Positions 54,912 to 64,000 of a DNA stretch of 64,000 nt are shown here, one piece after another; position 1 is the stretch's first letter, and each line of letters starts with the position of its first letter. Position numbers and translations under genes: made by a program. Source of the stretch: Marinitoga sp. 1197 (GTDB taxonomy: Bacteria; Thermotogota; Thermotogae; Petrotogales; Petrotogaceae). Location of the stretch: NCBI RefSeq assembly GCF_001021165.1, contig NZ_AZAY01000016.1, forward strand, positions 62,001 to 126,000, written 5' to 3'. The notes beneath the pieces are model-generated. The model was not told the DNA's origin and searched no databases. It worked only from the letters and a program-made list of their open reading frames with translations.

Positions 54912-57517
54912 TGATGATTCAGAAAAAAAATTATATATTAAGACATATTTTTTTGATAATAGTTATAATTCTCGTACTTTTTCCTCTTGTCTGGGTCGTT
55001 ACAACATCAATAAGAAGGGATAATGCTGCATTTTCACCTAAACTTTTTTCCTCAAGAATTACATTAAATTATTATAGGGATTTACTATTCCCAAAAGCCA
55101 CTGTCCCTGAATTAATAAAAGATATAAATGGAACAGCACATTTTATAGGTGAAAATTCCAAATTAACCCTTGATGAAGCAAACAAGAAACTCTTTAATGA
55201 ATTAAAAGATTTTGAAATATATATAGATGAAACTAATGAATATTTAAATAATATTCAGAAAAGATTTATCGATATGCAAAAATCATTGTATGGTAAAGAT
55301 ATGGATAATATTATAGAAGATATTAATAAAGCCCGTATAAAAGAGTTTGAAAAGTTAGAAAAAATGGAGGATTTATTTTTAGAAGGTTCGTTTTTATCTG
55401 ATGCCAATTTAAAATCTATCAATTCTCAGAAAGAGGAACTAAATAATGCAATCACAAACTATTACTATCTAAGAACTGAAATATTAAATTTATTATCAGA
55501 TATTAAAAAAACCGATGATAATAGCAAATATTATGATAATACTATATACACCATTTTTTCAATAAAACCAAATTACACCTTATGGAAAATAAAAAATTAT
55601 AAAAAATGGGTAAAAATTGAAAATAATGAAAAATTATTAATATTAAATACCAAAATTAAAAATTTATCAAATGAATGGAAAAATATACTTTCAAAAGCAA
55701 AAAATATAGATAATTCAATGAATGCTTTGGAACAAAAATTTTTAGGAAAAGATTTAGAAAATATAAATAATTACAGCAGTGAAATAAAAAATATTCAAAA
55801 AGAACTGTCTAAAATAAAAAACAATATTTCAAAATCACAAAATATTGTATTGAAATATACAAGCGATCTAACTTCTCTTTTAGAATTATATGCACCAGAT
55901 AGTTTAAAAATAGAATCTGCCGTGAATATTTTAAAAAACTATAAAAAAGATAAAGTTAATTCTACTGAAGTTATAGCTTTATCTGAGAAAATTAATTTCA
56001 TTTCAAATACTTTTGAAATCATTAATAATAAAATTCAACAATTGTCAGATTTTGAAATATACAAAAATTCAATACAAAAATATTATGAATCATTCTTATG
56101 GTTAAAAAATAATTTAGAATATATAAATCCCGATCTAGAATACATTACTCCAGCATATAAAACTGTTTTTGAAATAATAGATAATATAGATTCAACATTA
56201 AATACTTTAAAAGCGCTAACAATAAATTTAACAGATAATCTCGCAATACTGGAAAAATACCAAAATTCCTATAATCAGTTGGATTCTAAGCTAAAAGCTT
56301 TTTCTACAAAATACGATGAATTATATAATAAAAATAAAACTGTATTAGACAATTTTAAAAAGTTAAAAAAATACGGGGAATTCCTTATAATAAAAAGCTT
56401 TTCTAACTTAGAAATAAAAAATTATTATGAATCGGAATTTTTTGCAGATTTATTGAATTCGAAACTATTTGAATTCTATAAACCTCTAAAAAGAGATTTA
56501 ATCGTATTTACATTGAGAAATAATATAGAAGAAGCTAAAAATAAATTTTATCTTAGTATGAGCTCTTTTGAAAAACTAATCTCTGAAATTAAACCCAATA
56601 TCGAAAAATTAAAAAGTAATGCTAATGATTATTTGAAAATTAATTATAATGGATACACAGCTGATATATTACCTATTCTTGAAATTTCTTCAATATATAA
56701 TTCTAAATTTGGTCCAGTAAAAGCAAATATTTCAAGGTCTTCAAGAATTGTTTCAGATCTTGCAGATTCAGTAAAATATAAATCATTAAAAACTGATTTG
56801 AGAAAAATTGATGCAGATATTTATGATTTACTTGATAAATGGAATCCAAAACAAAGAAAACCGTTTTTACGATGGTTGTTAAATTCTATAATTGTAGCTG
56901 GTGTTACATCAATATTAACAGTTTTAATGACCGCTGTTGCAGCTTATCCGTTTAGTAGAATGAGATTTTTTGGAAGAAAAGAAGGTCTTTTATATTTAAT
57001 GTTAATTCAGATGTTCCCTGCAATAATGTATATGGTAGCATTATATGGAATTTTAAAATTCATGGGGGATTATTTTGGGTTTATAGGACTTGATACACTT
57101 GCTGGATTGATTTTTGTATATCTTGGTGGAGTTTCATTTAATATGTGGTTAATTAAAGGATATTACGATACTATCCCAGATTCTCTTGAAGAATCTGCTA
57201 TGATAGATGGTGCCACAAGATTTCAAACATTCTGGCGTATTGTATTGCCATTGGCTTCACCAATTCTAGCTGTTGTTACAATATTATCTTTCATGGGAAC
57301 ATTTAATGAATTTGTTATGGCAAGAATTGTTTTATCCAGCGAACAAAATTACACCTATGCTGTAGGATTACAAACCTTTACGTCTGGCCCGTTTGAAACT
57401 GAATGGGGATTATTTACTGCTGCCGCTTTACTTGGTGCGGTCCCAATGGTATTATTATTCCTGTCTATGCAAAAATATCTTGTTGGTGGTTTAACCCAGG
57501 GATCTGTAAAAGGATAA
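54911..57517 (+). CDS. malG: Maltose-type ABC transporter permease MalG with a giant insert
   Basis: An 868-residue permease where typical MalG has about 280-300. The first helix is at about 12-32; the rest of the permease core starts near residue 655 with LNSIIVAGVTSILTVLMT and continues to the EAA loop EESAMIDGATRFQTFWRIVLPL. Between them is a roughly 580-residue Lys/Asn/Leu/Glu-rich helical insert, mostly coiled coil. By topology it sits on the outer face of the membrane. Long MalG forms occur in Thermotogales. Confidence 0.92.
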   Translation: MMIQKKNYILRHIFLIIVIILVLFPLVWVVTTSIRRDNAAFSPKLFSSRITLNYYRDLLFPKATVPELIKDINGTAHFIGENSKLTLDEANKKLFNELKDFEIYIDETNEYLNNIQKRFIDMQKSLYGKDMDNIIEDINKARIKEFEKLEKMEDLFLEGSFLSDANLKSINSQKEELNNAITNYYYLRTEILNLLSDIKKTDDNSKYYDNTIYTIFSIKPNYTLWKIKNYKKWVKIENNEKLLILNTKIKNLSNEWKNILSKAKNIDNSMNALEQKFLGKDLENINNYSSEIKNIQKELSKIKNNISKSQNIVLKYTSDLTSLLELYAPDSLKIESAVNILKNYKKDKVNSTEVIALSEKINFISNTFEIINNKIQQLSDFEIYKNSIQKYYESFLWLKNNLEYINPDLEYITPAYKTVFEIIDNIDSTLNTLKALTINLTDNLAILEKYQNSYNQLDSKLKAFSTKYDELYNKNKTVLDNFKKLKKYGEFLIIKSFSNLEIKNYYESEFFADLLNSKLFEFYKPLKRDLIVFTLRNNIEEAKNKFYLSMSSFEKLISEIKPNIEKLKSNANDYLKINYNGYTADILPILEISSIYNSKFGPVKANISRSSRIVSDLADSVKYKSLKTDLRKIDADIYDLLDKWNPKQRKPFLRWLLNSIIVAGVTSILTVLMTAVAAYPFSRMRFFGRKEGLLYLMLIQMFPAIMYMVALYGILKFMGDYFGFIGLDTLAGLIFVYLGGVSFNMWLIKGYYDTIPDSLEESAMIDGATRFQTFWRIVLPLASPILAVVTILSFMGTFNEFVMARIVLSSEQNYTYAVGLQTFTSGPFETEWGLFTAAALLGAVPMVLLFLSMQKYLVGGLTQGSVKG

Positions 57518-57548
57518 AAAACGGCTCCGAATCGGAGCTGTTTTTTTT
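57516..57548. terminator. Bidirectional terminator after malG and yigZ
   Basis: Stem cggctcc / ggagctg (one G-T pair) with a 5-nt loop, A-rich on the left and a ten-T run on the right. Overlaps the last base pairs of the malG stop region and lies 15 bases past the yigZ-like gene on the other strand. Confidence 0.85.
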
Positions 57549-57562
57549 ATCCTTATTGAAAA

Positions 57563-58180
57563 TTATATTTTTATTCCTATTTCTTGTGTTCTTAAATATT
57601 TAATTTTACCTTTACTTTTCAAAATTCCTAATATATTGCTTTCTTCATTTTCTTCAATAGCTATTTCAAATCTTACATCAGCCATAAATTCCTGATTTGT
57701 AATTTTCCAGCCATTAACTCTTTTTAATAACCTTTCAATTTCTGCATACCTGGAATAATCAGTTTTAACTTCATATATTTTTAAATCTATATATTTTCCT
57801 ATTTTTGAATTTAATACTGTTTCTTCCGCACAACTGGAATAAGCATCTATTAATCCTCTTACACCTAATTTAATCCCACCAAAATAACGCGTAACTACAA
57901 CTACTATGTTAATCAAATTATGTTTTTCAATAATACCAAAAATTGGCTTTCCAGCTGTTCCAGAAGGCTCTCCATCATCGGAATAATTAAACTTATTTTC
58001 TTTAACTTTATACGCCCAACAATTATGAGTGGAATTTCTATATTTAGATGAAATTTCTTTTATAAATTCTTTTGCTTCTTTTTCTGTATTTACTTTCTTT
58101 ACATTGCCAATAAATTCAGAACGTTTTATTTTTATCTTTGTTTCAACTGGACTTAATATTGAAAAATATATTTTGATCAC
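57563..58180 (-). CDS. YigZ/IMPACT-family protein
   Basis: A 205-residue protein of the UPF0029/IMPACT family: RSEFIGNVKKV, HNCWAYKV, SDDGEPSGTAGKPI and VVTRYFGGIKLGVRGL are typical. The cellular role is not settled. The start is unclear: the GTG at 58180 lies within the GAGGTG site itself, so an unusual codon a few bases further may be used. Confidence 0.9.
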   Translation of the reverse strand: MIKIYFSILSPVETKIKIKRSEFIGNVKKVNTEKEAKEFIKEISSKYRNSTHNCWAYKVKENKFNYSDDGEPSGTAGKPIFGIIEKHNLINIVVVVTRYFGGIKLGVRGLIDAYSSCAEETVLNSKIGKYIDLKIYEVKTDYSRYAEIERLLKRVNGWKITNQEFMADVRFEIAIEENEESNILGILKSKGKIKYLRTQEIGIKI

Positions 58181-58199
58181 CTCTTTTTTTATAATATAA

Positions 58200-58224
58200 A
58201 AACTCTCAGCTAAGCTGAGAGTTT
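58200..58224 (-). terminator. Rho-independent terminator after fba
   Basis: An 11-bp perfect stem aaactctcagc / gctgagagttt with a 3-nt loop, then a T-rich run on the minus strand. Confidence 0.85.
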
Positions 58225-58238
58225 AGACTTATTTTTTA

Positions 58239-59186
58239 TTAAAATAATTCTGCTTTTCCATTAGAACCAAGAACTTCCATTCTATCTGTTATTACTTTTA
58301 TAGTATATTCTCTTGCCAATTTAAAATATTTCCTTGGATCAAATTCTTTTGGATTTGCATTTAAAAATTCTCTTAAACCAGCAACAAAGGCTATTCTTAA
58401 ATCCGTATCTGTATTTACCTTATTAATTCCATATTTTACGGCTTCTCTCAATATTTCAGATGGAACTCCTTTAGCACCTCCAAAATCTGCTCCGTGTTTT
58501 TCTGCTATTTCCACAAATTCTGGAACTACCGAAGATGCTCCATGTAATACAAGAGGTCTTTTAACATATTCTTTTACTTTTTTTATTCTATCATAATCTA
58601 TTTTAGCTTTACCTTTAAATTTGAAAGCTCCATGTGATGTTCCAACTGCTGGCGCTAAGAAATCAACATCTGTTTCTTCAACAAAGATTTTTGCTTCTTC
58701 AGGATTTACTAAAACATTTTCTTCTGCTACTGCTTCATCTTCCACACCTGCTAATTGACCTAATTCTGCTTCTACTGAAACGCCTGCTGCATGAGCTATT
58801 TTTACTATTTCTTTTGTTATTCTTAAATTTTCTTCAAAAGGATGTTCTGAAGCATCTATCATAACTGATGAATAACCAGCTTTTATTGCTGCAACTATAT
58901 ATTCAAAACTTTTCCCATGATCAAGATGCAAAGAAACTGGTATATCTACCTGCTCTGCAAATGTTTTTACCATTTTAACAAATATTTCTGCACCTTTCCT
59001 GAAATCTCCATTTCCGGCATATTTCATTGCTCCTTGACTTGTTTCAATAATAACTGGTGAATTCATTTTCACTCCAGCTTCAATGATATAATGTAAAAAT
59101 TCAAGATTATTAATATTTAAAGCTGGAACTCCATATCCATGTTTATCTGCATTTTCTAAAATAACTTTAGTATCTACATAAGGCAT
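58239..59186 (-). CDS. fba: Class II fructose-bisphosphate aldolase
   Basis: A 315-residue zinc aldolase of glycolysis and gluconeogenesis. GYGVPALNINN starts the barrel. Zinc ligands are visible in LHLDHGKSFE and LHGASSVVPEF, the active-site Asp in SVMIDASEHPFEENL and the catalytic GTSHGAFKFKG. The ATG at 59186 follows GGGAGGGG. It has its own extended -10 promoter and terminator. Confidence 0.96.
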   Translation of the reverse strand: MPYVDTKVILENADKHGYGVPALNINNLEFLHYIIEAGVKMNSPVIIETSQGAMKYAGNGDFRKGAEIFVKMVKTFAEQVDIPVSLHLDHGKSFEYIVAAIKAGYSSVMIDASEHPFEENLRITKEIVKIAHAAGVSVEAELGQLAGVEDEAVAEENVLVNPEEAKIFVEETDVDFLAPAVGTSHGAFKFKGKAKIDYDRIKKVKEYVKRPLVLHGASSVVPEFVEIAEKHGADFGGAKGVPSEILREAVKYGINKVNTDTDLRIAFVAGLREFLNANPKEFDPRKYFKLAREYTIKVITDRMEVLGSNGKAELF

Positions 59187-59224
59187 TTTAACCCCTCCCA
59201 ACAATAAATTTAATGTTCAAAACT

Positions 59225-59233
59225 ATTATATCA
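59225..59233 (-). promoter_or_regulatory. Extended -10 promoter element of fba
   Basis: TGATATAAT on the minus strand, about 38 bases before the fba start and just past the MoxR stop. No clear -35. Confidence 0.6.
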
Positions 59234-59241
59234 TAATACTG

Positions 59242-60330
59242 TTAAATCTCTTCTAACCAATTTACATTATCCAAAACAATTGCCAACTCTTCGAATAACT
59301 TTTCAAAAAATGCTTTTTTCAATCCTTTTGTCTTAGATGCATAATGATCTATATTCCTTAAAATTGAATATGCAGAATCTTTTGAAATTATATTTGATAA
59401 TTCTTTTATATTTTCAGCCATTATTTTATACTCATAATTATCCAGTATTTTTATAATATCATCTTCTTCAAGATTTTCGATGTATTTATTTATTCTTAAT
59501 ATCATTGTATTTTTTTCTGATATATTCATTTTTTTTATCTTATTTAGGATATTATTATCAAGTTCAAAAAGAATTTTTTCTGGTATTGGATAGTCTTCGC
59601 TATTTTCAAGAAAATTAACAAACGTTCTTGCAGCCTCTGGACCTACTATACCGGATGCCAATATATAACCATATTCCTTAATTTCATCTTCAGTCATATT
59701 TTTTAAAACTCTATCTAATTTATACCAACTTCTGGGACTTGGTTTTAAATCTAAATGTAAAGAGACATTTTTTCCGTTTGAAATAAACTCAGGATATTTT
59801 TTTATAAAATCTATAATTTCTTTTGATATTTTCATTTCACTTGCCCATTGTACCCATTCCTCCGCATCTGCATTTAAATTAATATGAAAAAAACGGGACA
59901 TAAATGCTGGATCTGTTATTAAATCTATCTGGTCATAATCTTCATCTGGTGGATTTGCAGCTGCTACTATCCATGTGCCTTCTGGCAATACGTGGTTGTG
60001 AATTCTTCTATCAAGCAATAATTGCATAATCGCATTTCTTATTGAACGATGAGCCCTGTTTATTTCATCTATCATTATAATACTATTATCTTTCTCTGGC
60101 AACCAATCTGGTTTTAAAAAAACTGTTTTGTTATTATCTCTTGATGGTAATCCTATTAAATCTCCTGGTTCCATTTGAGATATAACCAGTATTATCAATT
60201 CTCTATTACTTTCTTTTGCAATTTCTCTTATTATATCTGTTTTTCCTACACCAAAATGCCCCCATATTAAAGGTATTTCACCTGACTCCATTATTTTTTT
60301 AGATAAAAATTTTATATCTTTTGGTTTCAT
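59242..60330 (-). CDS. MoxR-like AAA+ ATPase
   Basis: A 362-residue AAA_5-type ATPase. Walker A is GHFGVGKT (about 24-31), Walker B IIMIDEINRAH, sensor 1 in VAAANPPDED and an arginine in DPAFMSRFFHI. MoxR ATPases usually act as chaperones with a VWA-domain partner; none is in the window. GTAGGTGA precedes the ATG, and the small coiled-coil gene lies 8 nt upstream. Confidence 0.9.
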   Translation of the reverse strand: MKPKDIKFLSKKIMESGEIPLIWGHFGVGKTDIIREIAKESNRELIILVISQMEPGDLIGLPSRDNNKTVFLKPDWLPEKDNSIIMIDEINRAHRSIRNAIMQLLLDRRIHNHVLPEGTWIVAAANPPDEDYDQIDLITDPAFMSRFFHINLNADAEEWVQWASEMKISKEIIDFIKKYPEFISNGKNVSLHLDLKPSPRSWYKLDRVLKNMTEDEIKEYGYILASGIVGPEAARTFVNFLENSEDYPIPEKILFELDNNILNKIKKMNISEKNTMILRINKYIENLEEDDIIKILDNYEYKIMAENIKELSNIISKDSAYSILRNIDHYASKTKGLKKAFFEKLFEELAIVLDNVNWLEEI

Positions 60331-60338
60331 AAAGTCAC

Positions 60339-60686
60339 CTACCCATTTGAATTGAATTTTCTTTTTGTAATTTCTTCCTGAATTTTCATATACCCATTCT
60401 TTATTGCTAATTTTCCTTTATTCGTGGTTTTAAGCTGTTTTTTTATTTTCTCCATCTCTGGTTTTATTTTATCCATTCTTTTTTTATCATCTTCCAATAG
60501 TTTCTTTACTCTATTTATTATCAAATCTGAAGTAGAAAATCTTTCCATCTTTTGTAGCACTGTTTTTCTTTGCTCAAGAATTCTTGGAAGAACTTCATAA
60601 TCTTCATTTAATATTATTCTATCAATTAATTTTTCAAGATTATCAAGATTTTCAATTAATTCTTTTATTTCTTTAATATTTTCCAT
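60339..60686 (-). CDS. Small coiled-coil protein, possibly FliT-like
   Basis: A 115-residue, highly charged helical protein. The pattern LIDRIILNEDYEVLPRILEQ recalls the FliT/FlgN export-chaperone type (a helix with one residue run setting two arms), but the match is weak and no flagellar genes are near. It lies between the radical SAM gene (1 nt away) and MoxR (8 nt). Confidence 0.55.
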   Translation of the reverse strand: MENIKEIKELIENLDNLEKLIDRIILNEDYEVLPRILEQRKTVLQKMERFSTSDLIINRVKKLLEDDKKRMDKIKPEMEKIKKQLKTTNKGKLAIKNGYMKIQEEITKRKFNSNG

Positions 60687-60687
60687 T

Positions 60688-62019
60688 TTAAATCCCTCTT
60701 TTTTGAGATTTTTTATCTCTTAAATAAGCCTTGATATATTCTATTTCTTCAACATTCATACCATAATCCCACCAATATGGCAAAATTGAATTATTCAAAA
60801 GTAGAGGATCTGTATCTATTTCAATCCATCCTTTTGATACTAATTCCATATATTGTGGAGTGTTTGGAATTGGTGTAAACTCATTAACAGATGGTATAAT
60901 ACCAAGTTCCATACAAAAATCTATTCCTTTTATTACATCATCAACCTTTTGTCCTGGTAAATTTGCCATTATATAAGCTGACGTTTCATTTAATCCTTCA
61001 TTTAATAAATAATTCGAAGCTCTAATTAAATCTTCGTTGCTTACCTTACCACCTGTTTTTTTCTGCATTTCTTCATCTGATGTTTCATAACCCAATTTTA
61101 TTACTTTAAAATTAGCTTTTGAAAAAAGTTTTGCTATTTTTCTATTGACTAATTTTGCATGAATACCATTTGGCAAATGATATCTAACTTTAAATTGAGA
61201 AAGCTTTTCTAATAGTTCTTCCTTTTGAGGATGTATCAAAAATGCATCATCAAAAAAAACTACATCTTCAACTTTCTTTTTTGATAAAACATTTTCTATT
61301 CCTTTTATTATTTTTTTCACACTTCTTATTTGATATTTCCACATACGTGGTGTTACGCAATATGTACATTTAAATGGACATCCTATTGAAGAAGTTATTA
61401 CTATATAAGGTACATCAGAATATAAATCATAGAAAGGATCAAGATCTTCAAACCAGTCTATATTTTTTATATTTATATTATAATAATCAAAAAGCTTTTT
61501 AATTGCAATATTTCCTGTTCCATTAATTACTTTAACATTCAATTTTTCAAATGTTTTTTTTGCATGAAGAGGCATAACATTTACATATATTCCACCTAAA
61601 AATATTGGTTTCTCTGGAAATACTTTTCTTATTATTTCTATAGTTTTATAAACTCCATAATACCAATAAGTCATTACAGACGTAACAATAATTCCATCTA
61701 CGTTTTTATATTCATTTAATTTTTTTATAAATACTTCTTCTGGCAACCCATATCTTTTAAATTTCCTTGGAATATCTTTAATAATTTCCGGTTTTTCCAC
61801 CTGTTCATAATAATATTTACCCGTTCCATAATATCTATCCTTAATAAAATTTATTTCTTTAAAATATTCATCGTATCTATTCATTAAATCTATTAAATTA
61901 ACTTCAAATCCATGATATTTTAATATACTTCCAACATATAATAAACCTAATGGTTTTTGCCAGAAATCATATGCTGCTGTATCATATACCCAGGGATTTA
62001 TAAGCAGAAAATGCTTCAT
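60688..62019 (-). CDS. B12-binding-domain radical SAM protein
   Basis: A 443-residue enzyme: an N-terminal Rossmann-like cobalamin-binding region (INPWVYDTAAYDFWQKPLGL, GGIYVNVMP) and a radical SAM core with the cluster motif CPFKCTYC (about 215-222). The family includes methyltransferases and ring-forming enzymes; substrate not deducible. It abuts coaX (0-nt gap). Confidence 0.87.
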   Translation of the reverse strand: MKHFLLINPWVYDTAAYDFWQKPLGLLYVGSILKYHGFEVNLIDLMNRYDEYFKEINFIKDRYYGTGKYYYEQVEKPEIIKDIPRKFKRYGLPEEVFIKKLNEYKNVDGIIVTSVMTYWYYGVYKTIEIIRKVFPEKPIFLGGIYVNVMPLHAKKTFEKLNVKVINGTGNIAIKKLFDYYNINIKNIDWFEDLDPFYDLYSDVPYIVITSSIGCPFKCTYCVTPRMWKYQIRSVKKIIKGIENVLSKKKVEDVVFFDDAFLIHPQKEELLEKLSQFKVRYHLPNGIHAKLVNRKIAKLFSKANFKVIKLGYETSDEEMQKKTGGKVSNEDLIRASNYLLNEGLNETSAYIMANLPGQKVDDVIKGIDFCMELGIIPSVNEFTPIPNTPQYMELVSKGWIEIDTDPLLLNNSILPYWWDYGMNVEEIEYIKAYLRDKKSQKRGI

Positions 62020-62787
62020 CTATTCTCTCCTTTCATACATTTCATAAAAAACATTCAATCCTTTAAGAGTTAAATATTGATCATATATATTAAATTCTGG
62101 AATAACCCCTTTTAAGGATTTTCCAATTCCTCCTGTTATAACAATTTTGAATTTAGTATCATATTCTTTTTCAATATCTTTCAATAATTGTTGGATTCCA
62201 TATACAACTGTTTTGATTATCCCTATTTGAATATTATCTATTGTATTTTTCCCTACTGAATAATTCAAAAATTTCAATTCCACCTGTGGTAATTTTGCAG
62301 TTTTAGAAAACAATGACATCATTTGGGTATTTATCCCAGGAATTATAGACCCCCCTATAAAATTTCCTTTATGTAATACATCTATTGTTATTGCCGTACC
62401 AAAATCTATTCCTATTGCATTATTTCCATAATATTTCTTTAAAGCTAATACATTTGCAACTCTATCTGCGCCAACCTCTTTTGGATAATCTACATCTAAT
62501 TTCATATTCTTTATCTTAATTCCACTTACAAATACAGCATCTACATTATAATATTTCTTTGCATATCTGCTCAAAATATAATTTACAGATGGAACTACAG
62601 AAGAAATAACAACAGCATTTATATCTTTTTCACCTATATTTATTCTATTCAGTAAAGGAAAAAGGTGAGAATACAATTCATCTTCTGTTTCAAATGATTG
62701 TGTCCCTATTCGCCAAACACTTAAAAATTGGTTTTCATATAATCCAACAACTATGTGTGTATTTCCTACGTCAAATAATAACCTCAT
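62020..62787 (-). CDS. coaX: Type III pantothenate kinase
   Basis: A 255-residue enzyme starting the CoA pathway. LLFDVGNTHIVVGLY holds the phosphate-binding Asp, VGADRVANVLALK and GIDFGTAITIDV follow, ending with ITGGIGKSL. Type III kinases lack feedback control by CoA. It follows the Sua5 gene by 1 nt. Confidence 0.95.
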   Translation of the reverse strand: MRLLFDVGNTHIVVGLYENQFLSVWRIGTQSFETEDELYSHLFPLLNRINIGEKDINAVVISSVVPSVNYILSRYAKKYYNVDAVFVSGIKIKNMKLDVDYPKEVGADRVANVLALKKYYGNNAIGIDFGTAITIDVLHKGNFIGGSIIPGINTQMMSLFSKTAKLPQVELKFLNYSVGKNTIDNIQIGIIKTVVYGIQQLLKDIEKEYDTKFKIVITGGIGKSLKGVIPEFNIYDQYLTLKGLNVFYEMYERRE

Positions 62788-62788
62788 A

Positions 62789-63817
62789 TTATTCCTCCCA
62801 GATTTCAGATGAAGCTTTTCTTAATCTATTCATTATAGAAATCCCAAGTCCTTCATCTTTTACCCCTTCTATTATTATTACATCATTATCCTTTCTGTCA
62901 GCATTTCTCAAAATATCAAATAAATTTACTGCAAATTTAAAATATTCATTTTTTCCTCCTGAAATTATTATATCATATGATTTGAAATGTTTTGTATCTT
63001 CTTCAAATAACACAAGCAATGGCTTTTTATATCTTTTTATTATTTCTTTTATTATATCTATCCTTCTATCTGAATATTCAACTAAAATAGTTTTTTTATC
63101 AGGCGCATAATGACGATATTTCATACCAGGTGCTTTTGCAATATCGACTTTACTTTTCCCATATATGAAATCCGGAATTATAATATCTCCAAAAATTTCT
63201 TTTAATTTTTCTGGAACTATCGGCCCTGGTCTTAATAAAGTTGGCTTTTTTTCAGTCAAATCTATTACTGTTGACTCAAGTCCAAAATCCACATCTCCAC
63301 CATCAATTATTATATTTACTCTGCCATACATATCTTCTATGACATGTTTTGCTATTGTAGGACTAGGTTTACCAGATAGATTTGCACTTGGAGCTGCAAT
63401 CGGCGTATTTGAAAGTTCTATAAGTTTTTTAGCTATTGGGTGTGCTGGAATTCTTACAGCTACTGTATCTCTGTTGGCAGATACTATATCAGGAACTTTA
63501 CTTTTCTTCTTTAATACAAAAGTTATTGGACCAGGTATCAAAACATTTATTTTTTCAAATAGCTCTTCAGATATATATGCTATATCATGTATTTTTTCCG
63601 GACTGCCTATGTGTAATATCAAAGGATTATCAGAAGGTCTTCCTTTTGCCTTATATATTTTTTTTACCGCCATATCATTTAATCCATCTGCTCCGAGACC
63701 ATATACTGTTTCTGTTGGAAAAACAACCAAATTTCCTTCTCTAATATTTTGCGCTGCTATTTTTATCTTTTCTTCTTCTATTTTCAATGGATTTATTTTT
63801 AATATTCTTGTTTTCAT
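62789..63817 (-). CDS. tsaC: L-threonylcarbamoyladenylate synthase, Sua5 type
   Basis: A 342-residue enzyme for t6A37 in ANN-decoding tRNAs. The YrdC domain has GNLVVFPTETVYGLGADG, KAKGRPSDNPLILHI, AVRIPAHP and APSANLSGKPSPT. A Sua5 C-terminal domain (about 225-342) follows, which the shorter TsaC lacks. AAAGGAG precedes the ATG. First gene of a five-gene run (with coaX, radical SAM, coiled coil, MoxR). Confidence 0.95.
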   Translation of the reverse strand: MKTRILKINPLKIEEEKIKIAAQNIREGNLVVFPTETVYGLGADGLNDMAVKKIYKAKGRPSDNPLILHIGSPEKIHDIAYISEELFEKINVLIPGPITFVLKKKSKVPDIVSANRDTVAVRIPAHPIAKKLIELSNTPIAAPSANLSGKPSPTIAKHVIEDMYGRVNIIIDGGDVDFGLESTVIDLTEKKPTLLRPGPIVPEKLKEIFGDIIIPDFIYGKSKVDIAKAPGMKYRHYAPDKKTILVEYSDRRIDIIKEIIKRYKKPLLVLFEEDTKHFKSYDIIISGGKNEYFKFAVNLFDILRNADRKDNDVIIIEGVKDEGLGISIMNRLRKASSEIWEE

Positions 63818-63866
63818 TATAATTCTCCTTTGAGGTATTAAAATTCTTTATAATTATATTTTTTTT

Positions 63867-63875
63867 ATTATATCA
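63867..63875 (-). promoter_or_regulatory. Extended -10 promoter element of the Sua5-coaX operon
   Basis: TGATATAAT on the minus strand about 50 bases before the Sua5 start. The outer 120 bases of the window show nothing else. Confidence 0.6.
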
Positions 63876-64000
63876 TAACATAGTTAAACTTTATATACTC
63901 TTTAGCCTGTTTAAAAAGTTAAAAAAATTAGAAATCTTTTTTAAAGAGAAATTATGAAAAAGCTTAAAAAGAACAATAAGGTTGAATAATAGTATTTCCA

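Overview
The window is a very AT-rich bacterial chromosome segment with densely packed genes, many GTG and TTG starts and strong GGAGG-type ribosome binding sites. Several features point to Thermotogota, most likely a Petrotogaceae/Marinitoga-like lineage: a 199-residue EF-Ts, three tandem M42 aminopeptidases, a MalG of 868 residues with a huge insert, and a split methylmalonyl-CoA mutase beside a decarboxylase cluster. The assignment is inferred from gene content, not from a database search.

Layout. 1-4342 (minus): tilS, ftsH, a hotdog thioesterase and an OmpR-type response regulator, with tRNA-Thr(CGT) upstream behind a near-consensus promoter. 4430-4619: a nested palindromic element flanked by an 11-bp direct repeat, then an HD-GYP gene (plus). 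5652-18146 (minus): miaB, then a long run that may be one transcript: DUF2344, CheY-like regulator, SpoIIE-type phosphatase, yebC, secreted protein, cheR, lspA, pseudouridine synthase, yceD, rpmF, plsX, glmS, rsfS, a structured leader and rpsB. 18252-24008 (plus): class A penicillin-binding protein, two overlapping cyclic-nucleotide-domain proteins, tdh-kbl. 24048-26899: orphan ABC-2 permease, upp, ftsY. 27104-34698 (plus): DUF2225, a LysM/M23-like/3D lipoprotein, an IscR-like regulator overlapping mnmA, coaD, tsf, pyrH, eno. 34734-40127 (minus): minC, three M42 peptidases and an unrecognised two-TM receptor-like protein. 40360-46133 (plus): methylmalonyl-CoA mutase (two subunits), MeaB, epimerase and alpha, delta/gamma and biotin-carrier subunits of a methylmalonyl-CoA decarboxylase or propionyl-CoA carboxylase, with no beta subunit nearby.

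46340-49064 (minus) is the most notable region: a 90-residue precursor closely resembling circular bacteriocins of the uberolysin/AS-48 type, followed by a hairpin terminator/attenuator and four genes for three membrane proteins and an ABC ATPase with no recognisable LSGGQ signature. The first two membrane genes meet at a seven-base homopolymer and may represent one split or frameshifted gene.

49284-52958 (minus): an rlmL-like methyltransferase, a membrane sensor and HD-GYP domain separated only by one in-frame TGA, and an overlapping solute-binding-protein gene, which suggests a ligand-sensing cyclic-di-GMP module with a nonsense interruption. 53130-57517 (plus): malF-malG. 57563-63817 (minus): YigZ/IMPACT protein, fba, MoxR ATPase, small coiled-coil protein, B12-binding radical SAM protein, coaX and the Sua5-type threonylcarbamoyl-AMP synthase.
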